Assembly: GCA_917880885.1 (NCBI GenBank)
Contig: OU862908.1
Location: 50,985,819-51,049,818, forward strand
Source: Limnephilus marmoratus
Lineage: Eukaryota; Arthropoda; Insecta; Trichoptera; Limnephilidae
DNA: 64,000 nucleotides
Direction: 5' to 3'
Shown: positions 30,001-42,000 of the stretch, piece after piece
Layout of the letters: every line of letters starts with the position of its first letter
Position numbering within the stretch: position 1 is the first letter of the stretch
Made by a program: the position numbers and the translations under genes
The notes under the pieces: model-generated
The model's database searches: none
Told to the model about the DNA's origin: nothing
The model's input: only the letters and a program-made list of their open reading frames with translations

Positions 30001-33000
30001 AGAGGGTCAGCCGGTTCGTAGACCGAATGAAAATATTCAGCAAATAAATCACAGACTGCCTGGCCCCCCTCGGCTGTTAAATCCTTAAGATTTAAAACGC
30101 TAGGAATAGATGCTGATAGTTTTTTGATTTAACATATGCCCAGAATGCCTTGGGATCCTTGGCGATATTCTCTTCAGCATTATTAATAAAGTCTTCGTGA
30201 CACTTCTTTGCCATTTTTTTCTGTCTGGTGCGTAGCCTTGAAAAAGTAATGTAATCGGAAGGGTTCTTATATGTAGTATATAATCTGTGAGATTTCTGCT
30301 TTTCGCGAATAAATTTTATTAATGATGAGCTATACCACGGGGGGTAGGAATGTTTACCAGTACGCCTCAATGGAACCTTATCCGAGATCAAATTATTAAT
30401 AATATTGTAAAAATGTGATACTGCAGGATTGACGGAATCGGTTGAGTTAAGTACGTTCCAATCTACTTGTGCCAGGCTCTCTCTTATGTCATCATAATTA
30501 GCCTTGTGGAATGAGGGCCTTTAATTGATTTTTCCTTTACGACCGGTGATTCAACGAACTCAGCAGTGATAATTATGGATTTATGGTGAGTATCCTCAGG
30601 AACCAACGGATCGTTCGCGGGAGCAACGCGTACCGAGAAATTACAGAGAACGAGATCAAGAATTCTTCCTAACGTATTTTGAACACCATTATATTGGTGG
30701 AAGTTACAGTAATTAATATTGTCGATAAATGTTGCGCTTATTGTAGAGGTATAGTTCCAAGGAATCATGTTTACCTCACCCACAGGAAGAGTCCAGGTAA
30801 TATCGGAAAGGTTAAAGTCTCCCATGATAAGAAATTTGTCGTCAGGTTGATTCAAAAGCTTTATACCTAGATCATTCGAGAAGGTGGAGATTCGAGCATT
30901 GAAGTTGAAGCTTTTGGACAGGTAGATACAACAAAGATGAACGCTAATAATTCCATTTTCACGTGGGATGCGAAGAGTCACCCAAATGTCTTCATCTGTA
31001 GAACACCAAGAGTAATTACAAATTGAATTGAGTTCCTTTTTGACAGCCAAGAGCACCCCACCATCCATTGTTACACCTTGGATACTTCTGTCGCGTCGGA
31101 ATACATTGTATCTTGAGTCAAAAAGCTCCCCATCTGAAATAGAATCTGTAAGCCAGGTCTCTGTTATGCCAATCACGTCATAATCACTGCTCGTAGCACT
31201 GCGAAGAAATGTATCAGTTTTTGTTCTCAGTCCATGTACGTTCTGATAAAAAACACTTAGAGGCAGGGACTCTTTTTCAGTTTAGTGTCAATTACAAAAA
31301 TATGCAGAGAATGTGTTGACATAACGTGAGGTGTAATATGTATAGATACTTGAAATATGACAAGTACATTATAATGGTTGAGCACAGAAAGAGAGAATAT
31401 CTCGCACTTGACAGAAGTTGAGAACATAATAAGAAGGAAAATATAAGGTAAGATTGTGCGAATATGATAAATATAATGGTAATTCAATGGCAATATGAGA
31501 TGCAGGTTAGGACAGCGTGTGGAGGAAGAGGGAGGAGTATGCAATAATAATCGGATGAGCAGTAGGTATTTTCTTATGTTATTTTCTGGAGGTCTTCTTC
31601 CCTCCTGACTAAAAAAGCTGGTGAATTTTCATTTTTTCTCACCAAGATCTTGCAGTCCTTAACCCAAACAAATTTAAAACCTGCTTCCCGTGCTTTGGTT
31701 TTAACCTTTGAAAGCAGAATCTTATTATTTATGGTGGTTGTTGACAAAAATTGTAGTTTCTGGTCCAGAATATTTTAGGTCAGTGGTGCTTATCTTTCTG
31801 GCCTTTTTGGATAAGGCAAGAAATTCTTCTTTCCTCCGTCTGCTTGCAAATCGGATGATTATCGGCTTAACCTGGGTCGTCTTGGTAGCCACTCGCGTCA
31901 CAATGTCTACATCTTCTGGCTGTAGTGCGAAACCAATCTGCCTATTTTCTGGGCTACGCAGAGTAAGTTCTCTCCTTTCGTTAATGGTACGTTCTTAATT
32001 TCAAGATTTTTCATACGGGAGAGCTGATCCCGCTCGTCGAGTTCGTACCTGAAGATATCCATGCTCTTCTTAATAGATGCCACCTCCGAAACTGGTCGAC
32101 GGTCTCCGGTCTCTTCTCAACCGCCTCCACCCTCTTTTCCGTATCGGACATGGCTGCTAGTGCGAACTCGAGGCTCTTCTTTATGTCGGATATCTCACCC
32201 CACATTGGCTTAATGCGAGTGAGCTCGACATCAATTTTATTAAGCTTCTCCATTATCTCGGCCAGAGAACCAGCTGGTACCATCTCCACGACGCCGCAGG
32301 AGTTGCAGCTGGAGACCCACTGCGGGCTGCATTTCGCGTGCACGGCTACATATTGTTTTTTATAATTTAATGTAGCTAGTCTTTTTAATATATGTAGTTA
32401 AATTGGTTCACTTGTTTTAACCGGTTAGTCAAAATTGAGTTTTTTTTATAAACAGATGATTAAAAAGATTGTTTATGAACTGTAGTGGCATCTGTTGACA
32501 AGTCTTATTTTGTGATAACAGTATGATAGGCGACTGTTAAAAGTTGACTATTAAAAGTTGATGTTTATCGCTAGATGGTGTATATTAATTTGTTTGTAAA
32601 TTATTTTATTTAATATACGTTATTTTAAAATTATTGATCAGATAATCATAATATTTTAAAGAAAAAAACACAATAATTTAATCACCCAAATGTTTTGATC
32701 ATATTTTATTTTTGCGAAAAAACGATAATTACGTAGCCGAAAATCATTTTCAAGAAAAACCGACTTATTCCAAACGAATAGCACAGGAAAATAACGTGGC
32801 ATACAAAAATATTAAATCCCATAATTTTCAATCCCATTATTTTCCTTGATCCATCTTATTGATCATTAATCATTATAATTTTCAACGTCTATATACAACT
32901 AAATCCAATGTTATAAACTTGTACTTGTAAATTATAATTATAATAATACATTATAAAATTTGATTTTGCTAAAATTAGCACCATTACCATTACGCTTATA

Positions 33001-36000
33001 AGACAGGTACAGAAGGCATAATACGAGTATGTTTTGGGTTCACTTCGTAATATCTGTCAAAATGTAAAACCAAACGATAAGTTCGCAGAGTATAAACAAT
33101 AAATCTAGTGAATTGTAAATGTCAAATTCAAAAAGTTCACCGGAAATCAAATAATAATTAGTGTGGAATTTTACAAAATTAATTGAATATTATCGGAGAT
33201 GGAACATTTTCATTTAGTGACGTCACGAACTCAAAAAACGGATTTATTTCTTTAAAAACAAAAACAATAAATTTCTAAAAAATATTTGTAACGTTTTCGT
33301 AATCTTTGTTTGATAGAAAAATCTATCCACGCAATTTTTTCCAAGTCATTATGAAGTCCACGCAACTGGTTATGTGAATCTTTTTTCACGGAACGTAATT
33401 TTTACATTTGCTACATTTTTAGAGGTATTTCACCATACATTAAATGAAATCCAGGATGTCCCCGTGTTGGGTGGCGGGTAAAAGTTACAATTTGGAATTA
33501 TACATAACACGCTTGATAATAGTAGTCACTCTTCACTTTGGCATTATTTCAAATGAAATATATTCAAATGAAATTTATTTTTTTCAGACAACGCAGCCTT
33601 CTTTGAAGCAAAGTCAGTAGACGGAATTTCTGTTACTATCGAAGTGAAGACATCTTTAACAGAAGATATTCTCAGCATGAATTCTTATATTGTCTTAGTT
33701 CTTAATGCTAAGGCGACAAATGCTCTTGACGGACTTACCATCATAAATATCGCCCTCCCCAAAAAAGGTTTTTATTGACCACACAATTAGAAACCCACCA
33801 ATTATGTTTCAGTGAACAGGTTATTCTGTATATCATAATAAGATTTAGTTTACTTTCTAATCCGTTACCTTTAAGGGATATCGAAAAATGGGAGTATTGG
33901 TTTCTAAATCCCAGAATGTTTGTCGTTTTAAATGATATTGTCATTTCATCCAACCTTACGCAATGATAACACTTATCAAAAAGGTTTTGCGAAACAATCA
34001 AACAAAAATCTATATTGTGAGTATTTCATCATGCTTTTCCTGTGAAGAGGGTGCCAAAATTTTATTCCATTGATCACTTATCATTTGATATTATGTGTCG
34101 TTAAACTTCCTTCAGCTTAGCTTCGATTCACTCAAATAGATTTGCATTTTTACTAATGCTTACAATGCTTTTAAGTAAATAAATTTTATGGGATCTGGTA
34201 CCAAAACACATTCTCAAACTTCCAATTATCATGGTCGTCTTTCAATTTTTGATATAATCCATTGTCTTATTTACATCTACAGAGGACTCTTCTAAAAAAG
34301 TTTTGAAATTCGAAAAGCCGCTTTACCAAGGAACCTATTCGACAGCCGATGTATTAGTTTTGGAACCAGCCATACTCACTGAAGAGTTTACTTCCATTGT
34401 CAGCGTTTCACTATCAAAAGGTGGGTTATAATGTTTATCTTACTTATAAAAAAAGGAACATGACTGTCTTAGTAAAGTTAACACACGCGAATATTGTCTT
34501 TTGTTTTGCAGACTTCGAAGAGTATTTCACAACTGCGGTGGTGGGAAGTACTGTGACTATTGGATTGAAAAAAGCATTGTCATCGGATATTCTCGATTCC
34601 TATTCAGTACTATCTCTCGTGTTGGAAGCACAAGTGGAGGGAGCTATCAACGGCCACACAATTATCAGCATTACTCTGCCCGAACACGGTACTTTTAAAG
34701 ACAATTTTTCATTTTACATTTATATCATCAGCTGAACCAAGGGTGTATTTAAAAATATTGTTATCCTAACACTACTAATATTCCCTTCCAGAAGACGGTG
34801 ACAAGAAAGTTTTGAAATTTGAGAAGAACTTCTACGATGCGGCATATTTGAAAGAAAATACATTAATAATTCCACTTGTCAAACTAACCGAAGAAGTGCC
34901 TGGTGTGGCATTCCAAATTTTAGGGGGTAAGGAATAACGATTGCCCTAATAACTATATAATTACATTGTTTACTATAATATAAAATATCTCTTTGTGTAG
35001 AGTGGTGGCAAGGCATCTTTTTTAATATTTCCAACTAATTTTGTACTTATTCCAGATAACGCCAATCTATTTATCGTCAGTCAAGATAGCAGTACTGTGA
35101 ATATTGCTCTCAAGGAACCCTTCACCGATGATGTACTTAATTCTAATTCTTACTTCGCCCTCGTCATAGAAGCTAAGGCAGATGGTGCTCTGAACGGTCA
35201 AACAGTCATAAACATTGCTTTGCCTACGATAGGTATGATATTTGGCTAACATCATGTTGCATTATTACATTGCGTAAAAGTGTACTCATTTATTTTAAAT
35301 AATGTAATGATTTTTCTTGTGTATTTTTTAGATGAAATCATAAAACCGACGTTGACATTCGAGTTTTCTAATTATCCAGCGACGTACACTGAGGACAATA
35401 AACTTGAAATTCCGAAAATAGCACTAATCACCGGATCACCTGCCACTCAGTTCAAATTATCAGGGGGTGAGTGTGAATTTTTTAACATTTTTATTATGTA
35501 ATTAATTGGTGATATCAAATAGAGATTATATTTCCACATCACTCTTAAATTTTCCCACCATTTTATGTAAAAGTGTATTCCGATTAAATTTTTTCAGACA
35601 ACGCAGACTTCTTTACCGCAACATCGGAAGACGGAATCTCTGTTACCATAGAAGTGACGACACCTTTAACGGAAGATATTCTCGACGATAATTCTTACAT
35701 GGTCCTAGTGCTTGAAGCGGTTGCGTCAAATGCCCTTGACGGCCTGACCATAATTCATATCATTCTTCCTGACAAAGGTTTTTATTCCCGTTTACATCTC
35801 TTTCGAACTCAGCACATTGTGTTTGGGAATTCCTCTTCAAGAATTTTATGAATGCTCTAGAGTTCGCCCCGACCAAGCACAGGATTGTGTGGTTTGGTGC
35901 ATATGTATTCACTTCCAACGGTGACGAGCAAGAAACACCTTTTGGTTAATCTAAACATCTACACTGAGATGTTTCAGTTTCACTGGAATTTTCTTTTCCG

Positions 36001-39000
36001 AAGTCGGATAAGATGTTTGAACCAAGCTGTTGTAATGATATGAAAGAGAGTATTGTGTAAATGACTCATTTACCTTGTGAAGAGAGGTATAATAGGAAGA
36101 ATCGATTTATCACAACTAAACTTATTCCGTCTTACCCATAATCGCAGATAATACGAATATACGATAATACGAATGGGTTAGGTGAAATTGCTACGGCAAT
36201 GATTACTATCTTATTCTGCGATTATGAGTAAGACGGATTGAATATAATTAATCCTCCTTTTTGATTATAAATTAACATCATAAGGTCGCGGAAACTACTG
36301 ATTGGAGAATATTACAAAGGAAACAGTGAATGGCTCGGGGGTTTAGCACAGAGAAATCGATAACTTTACAATACCAGATCGACAGGTGTAACTTCCGACG
36401 ACCTTACATCGATATTCCGAGCACTATTTCACTGTTAACAGTCAAACCGATATTGACAGGGAAATGAGAAATCGACATTAGCTGGCAACACTGGAAGCGT
36501 TTTCTGTGAAATGACATTCCGAAACGTCAAACGCCAAACAATTACGTAATTAATAAATTGGCTCTGTCGTGTTGAAATACTAATCTGAATATGCATTGAC
36601 AGTCTGCATTTACTTTTTGAGACTATAAAGGGAGTTAATTAGTTAATGAAGTCTTTACACACAACTTGTTATGTGAACAACTCTCGGCCCGAACCAATGT
36701 AGCGTCATCGGCCCGAACGTATCCAACTCGTGTATGACTTCTATCATTTTAAAGAGCTGCGTTAGTTCAACTCCGTTCATCAATAATCCGGTAATTTATC
36801 ATGACATTGTTCAAAAATATGTGTATATTGACAGTTTGCCGAAAGCAAACTGATACAGAAATGAAACAATATGTAGAATAATGAAATAATTTTACTTTGT
36901 ATAAACCACTTATTTGATGTGCAAATCCGACCGGTTTCGGAACAAACGTTCCTTCGTCAGGGAAAGCTTATACTAATTTGACAGTTTCGAACAATGTTTT
37001 ATTATGGTAGGGGTGGAGCTGTTGCTAGATAATAATGTAGATTGGGTAGGTAGGTATTAGTTTGAGTTTAATCTGAGTTTGCTAACCATATCATTGAAAA
37101 TAACCATAGTTTTGAAAAAAATACAGGGATAAATATTCTTCATATTAATCATAAAGGAAAACGTTTAGATAACTTAGAAGCCTTGGAAATTAAAAAATCC
37201 CTTAAAAATAATGAATCTATTATCAACAAACAAAAAATATTGTCATATAGCCCAATCATGGATTTGTTCCCCTACCCACCCACTCTACACTAATACCTAC
37301 CTACCCAATCTACATTATTATCTAGCAACAGCTCCACCCCTACCATAATAAAACATTGTTCGAAACTGTCAAATTAGTATAAGCTTTCCCTGACGAAGGA
37401 ACGTTTGTTCCGAAACCGGTCGGATTTGCACATCAAATAAGTGGTTTATACAAAGTAAAATTATTTCATTATTCTATAATGGATAACCACAAAGTAATAG
37501 CTACATTCAAAAAAATAAAAAAAAATAAAAATAAAAAAAATAAAAAAAAATAGAAACAATATGTCTTTGTTAGAACCACTATATTTTATTAGCGCCCGGT
37601 TTCGGAACGACCGTTCCTTCCTCAGGGCAAACATATTCTGAAACCGGTTAAAACTACACTAACAAAGACATATTGTTTCATTTATTTATAATGGATAACC
37701 ACAAAGTCATAACTGCAATCTGATACGTTCAAATTTATCAATCGTCGGTCGGGATATTTCTTATCAATTGTTACATAAATGAAACAATATGTCTTTGTTA
37801 GAATCACTGTATTTTGATAGTGTTCGCAAATATTGATAACTGACCATTGATGACGGATTTAGTCAATATCGTATTATTATAGGGTTTTATCGATCGGCCG
37901 TGCTAGAACTCCTGATCTGCAGTCACTGAGCAGGCCTCATCCGCGCTGGCTCGATGATATCAGCTTAGGAATTAAATGCAATTAGGAGCCGAGACACTGT
38001 AATAAACAAGCAATTGTGTCAAACTCTCGCTATAATCTTATCTAAAGAAATTACAATCCTACTCTTCAACATTCCCGTTGTGAGTACTCTCCTACTTCGA
38101 CTTCTTGTCTTATGTCAGCAGACTAGCGGGTTGTTTCATTTTCCGTGTTTTTATTCTCTTAGTCTTCATAATAAATATTTTCTTGTATATTTTCAGCGAA
38201 CTTCACGTCAGTCTTCGTCTTCTACGCCATATATGCGTAAAGCTGTGTCAACCTAAAACTTGTTATTTGAATTTTGATGAGGGTGCAAGAACACTTTTGC
38301 TTTCCCCGCAAATAATATCATTGCTATATTATTGTTTAGCTAATTCTATGCTTTCCGCCATTGTAATGCCTTATCAATAGGTTTTATACACATCATTCTA
38401 ATGTATTCAGTGCTTTCTTCTTCGACACTTCCGCACATAACCGGAAACAATCGAAGTTTGTTTTTCCTTCCTGCTTTGTTCATTAATAAATATATTTCCT
38501 TTGACAGAAAGAATTTTCCGAAAACCAAACATAGTATTTTATCCGTAACACGATTTACTTTTTCCGGGTCAATTTTTATAAAGCAGTAAAATTTTCTTTG
38601 TTATTGTCTCAGACATTGGTATTAATGAAATCTCAGTCTTTGATAATGGCTTTATATTTTTAAACCTTTCGAACAATTCATCTAAAACTATTTTCTTATC
38701 TAGAAATTTATATTACTACCTAGGCCTTTTGTAAAATTCACCTAAAACTGTTATTAGAACTAGAAACTTATATTATTAGGCCTTTTGTAAAATTCACCTA
38801 AAATTAAATAGTTTATATTATTAGATAAATTAATTATTAAAACCATTCGTAAAATTCACCTAAAACTGTTTTTCAGATCGAGAGATTTCTTTGAAATTCG
38901 AGGAAAACTTTTACACTGGATCTTACGCATTCTCGACTAATCACTTGACCTTGTCGGATATTATCTTGGAAGAAGGATACAGCACAGACGTTGAGTTTAC

Positions 39001-42000
39001 GCTTGTGGGAGGTTAGTGGAATACATATTTTATCAAGGGAATTGTTTACATTAGTTACACAATTAGATCACTTTATTTTTCTTTCTTTTTCTTTCAGAAA
39101 ACAGTCAGCTTTTTAAACCGTCTGCAGTTGGCAATGTGGTGACTGTTGGTGTTATTGGAACCATCCCCGAAAATATTCTTGAACAGGTCTCCGTTCTTGT
39201 TTTCTCTCTCCAAGCCACAAAACCCGACGCCCCGGTTGCTACCACCGTCATAGTTATCAAACTTATAAGGAAAACAGGTGCGTTCAATTTATAATATTCA
39301 TACATAAAATTATATTTAATCGCAACTCGCTTTCAATTATTGGCAAATGAAATTTCTTCTGAAATTATTGCTGTTGTGACACTCTGCTTTCAAATCATAC
39401 TTTCAGGAAACCCTGGAAATGCGCTGACCATCATTGATATACCTGAGGGAGAAGAACGCGACCTTGATATTGGTGAATTAGATGATGGATGCAAATACAG
39501 AATAGTTTCAAAGTGGCCAACTACAACACCCGATTGGTTCTACACTGACTCTGAAGGAACTTTGAAAAGCAATAAAGTTCTCAGGGAACACCCGTCTATA
39601 GCGGACTTATATTTGTCACAAACTCAGTTGGAGATGGCGATAGACTGTGATTCAAAGCCAACACAGCAAAATCTTCGAGAAGACGAGGAAAGATTTTGGA
39701 TATATACCAAAAATATCAATTTGGAGGAGAACAAAAAGCTAGTGACGATCATAATCAGAGACATTAATAACAACCCTCCAGTATTTGATGTAATCGGGCC
39801 AGTAACAGTTGGTTTCCCTGCAAAAGAAATAGCTTATGTTCTTCGCCCACAATCACTGATCACTGTACATGTATGTAATCACAGTTAATGTTTATATAAC
39901 TATTCTCTGATCTCTATCAATTGAAATGTTTAATCATATTCATAATTGTTTCAGGCAACTGATGCAGATATTGACGAAAATGCACATATAAAGTATACCA
40001 CGAAAAGTGATCACTTTACGGTCCATCCAGATACTGGAGTGGTGTATCCGAAAACTGACCTTTACAGTTTGCTTGGAACAGCTGAAGAGCTTAGTTTCAC
40101 AGTAATGGCTACCGATCAATATGGGAAAGGGCATGAAGTCAGCCTGGAGATCAAGGTAGGTTTATAGTTAAACTTTTCTTTATTAATCTGAAGTTCAAAA
40201 TACCACCAAACTCTGACAAACTGTGGGTATTATGTTGTATGTTTCTTAATGGGTTAATATTTACAGGTCAAATCATTGGACGAAAGCCACATTGTTGTGG
40301 TTAGAATAGAAGATGGAGTCATGGAAAATATCAATGAAATCGTAGAGTCACTATCGAGCCAAACCAACTATGCTATAAAGGTGCTCTCAGCCACAGTTTT
40401 GCCAGGTAGTGATACTGAAGCAAAACTTGGCTCTGACCGACAAAACAAGGCATCATTGGTTTCTACAACGAAGAAAGATTTATCCGGGGATGACACAGAA
40501 CTAACGATGTTTATATATGCCCTTGATAGCCAAAATAACTTTGTGACGGCCTCGGAAGTAACCAGGTATGTGACCAAATACCCTAAATATTAATAATACC
40601 TCCAACTTCTGACATTTCCCGTACATTCTGTTGGCAGTATTACACACTAGTATCTTAGGGAATGAAGTTTATATAAATCATATTCTTTATTTTACGTCAA
40701 TAAATAAATAAATAAATCGACACTCGTGTACAAAAATATTAAAGCGGCTATAAACTTTGTATTTGATGGTTTGCAAAGGTAAAATAAATAAGTTTTTTAA
40801 GAATATAATAAAACTTATTTCCAATTAATTTATTTTTTAAAACTTATTACCGGTTTCAGCCTGTTAAAGCTGGTACAGGGTGAAACCGGTTACGGTCAAA
40901 AATAAATTAAGTGGAAATAAGTTTCCACAACGAATTGCCAATATCAAAAATAAAAAAGTAATTTCTTATTTGTAGTTTTCACTTTTCTGCTTAACACATT
41001 ACAATTATTATCAATAATTTTATTTATGTTTTTTTTTTTTACATTAACTCCACACAGGATGCCCTGAGAAAAATAATTTCCCTCAGGGCCTATGTCATCT
41101 GGGATGCTGTGTGGAGGGTCTTTTTGAGGAGAGGAAGGAATGAACATTGGTCTCGAAGAGACCCATGTTGTAGGAAGGAGGAAACACAGAGGCCGGCAAA
41201 TCATTCCACAGCCGAGCTGTTGAACACAAGAACGAGTCGAAGAAACGACCCGTTCTCATGTGACAAATGTCAACCGTGTACAAATGTTGGGCACGCGTTT
41301 GGCGTGTTTCCCGACTATGCACCGGTGCCGAAGGGATCAATGATGCTAGTTCCTCGGAGCATCTTCCATTGTAATACCGGTAGAACAAGGATAGCATTCC
41401 CACCCGACGCCTGTGCTCTAAAGATTGCAATCCGTCTGTTAAGATGGGAGAATCTATCAAACGGACTGCACAGAGTCGAGGGTATTTTTCAGGTATTTTG
41501 GAGCTCCAGACCAGAGATGGCTGCCAAATTCAACCGTAGGGCGTACTTGCTTTGCGTTTGCTTTATTAAGGACATAACATAAAACTCATTTAAAAATATA
41601 AAACAGTTGTTGCAAACATCAGTAAATTTTCATTATTTAAATCAAACATCAAGTTTTAACACTATTTACATAAATTCTGATACAGTCATCAATATTTTCC
41701 TTTTTTATAAATGGGATCTGAAATCATTTTGGCGAAGTCACCTGAGAAAAATAATCTCGAGGAATTATAATATTTTTGTAATTCCATTTGAGAATTTTCG
41801 ATGCTAAAGTCATTGTTTAATATACAAAGCGAGTTTCTACGATTTTTATTTTTTTAATTGATAAACTAATGTTTAAGACCAGATTTTTATGCATAGCACT
41901 AAGAGTAAAAATTATTATAAGTAATAATTTTTAGCCTGATACACTCATCTACATTGAAAAAATCTCCCGAGAAAAGTTACATGCCGCCGACAAAAACCCG

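Larger units (their letters stand above)
27955..32697 (-). mobile_element. Nearly complete LINE (Jockey/CR1-like) in the unit 5 intron
   Basis: Comparison with units 1-4 defines the insertion to within about 15 bp. Reading the minus strand: a possible 5' leader (32350-32697), ORF1 (about 32343 down to 31560), endonuclease and reverse transcriptase ORF2 (31176 down to 28600), a 3' region, then a tttattta tail (27958-27982 on the + strand). Only a few frame breaks are present, so the insertion is fairly young. The target duplication cannot be set because the flanks and tail are both T/A-rich. Minus-strand orientation relative to the host gene fits tolerance in an intron. Confidence 0.85.
12889..35777 (+). 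repeat. Six-copy tandem array of a six-exon, three-cadherin-repeat cassette
   Basis: Exon A of successive units starts at 12889, 15971, 19056, 22088, 26488 and 34283. Spacings are 3,082, 3,085 and 3,032 bp, then 4,400 bp (1.3 kb insertion) and 7,795 bp (4.7 kb LINE). Each unit has exons A-F of 138, 177, 135, 177, 138 and 180 bp (945 coding bases, 315 residues; unit 6 is one codon shorter in exon E). Introns are as similar as exons across units 1-5. The array supplies 18 of the cadherin-like repeats and about 1,890 residues. Confidence 0.95.
35778..38876 (+). other. 3.1 kb intron with Penelope-like fragments
   Basis: After unit 6 comes an intron holding a 110-bp inverted repeat (36127-36236) and Penelope-like pieces (36883-37490, 37552-37690, and a short fragment near 37780-37830). 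The stretch 37840-38876 shows no coding signal. Near 38700-38870 a sequence with ttttgtaaaattcacctaaaa is repeated about four times. Confidence 0.5.

Noticed and set aside
38014..38380. Overlapping + strand frames in the intron before repeat 24
   Set aside because: Cys/Phe/Leu-rich chance translations of intron sequence; not in phase with neighbouring exons.
41109..41582. 157-codon + strand frame
   Set aside because: Shadow of the minus-strand LINE reverse transcriptase tail, which has clear family motifs.
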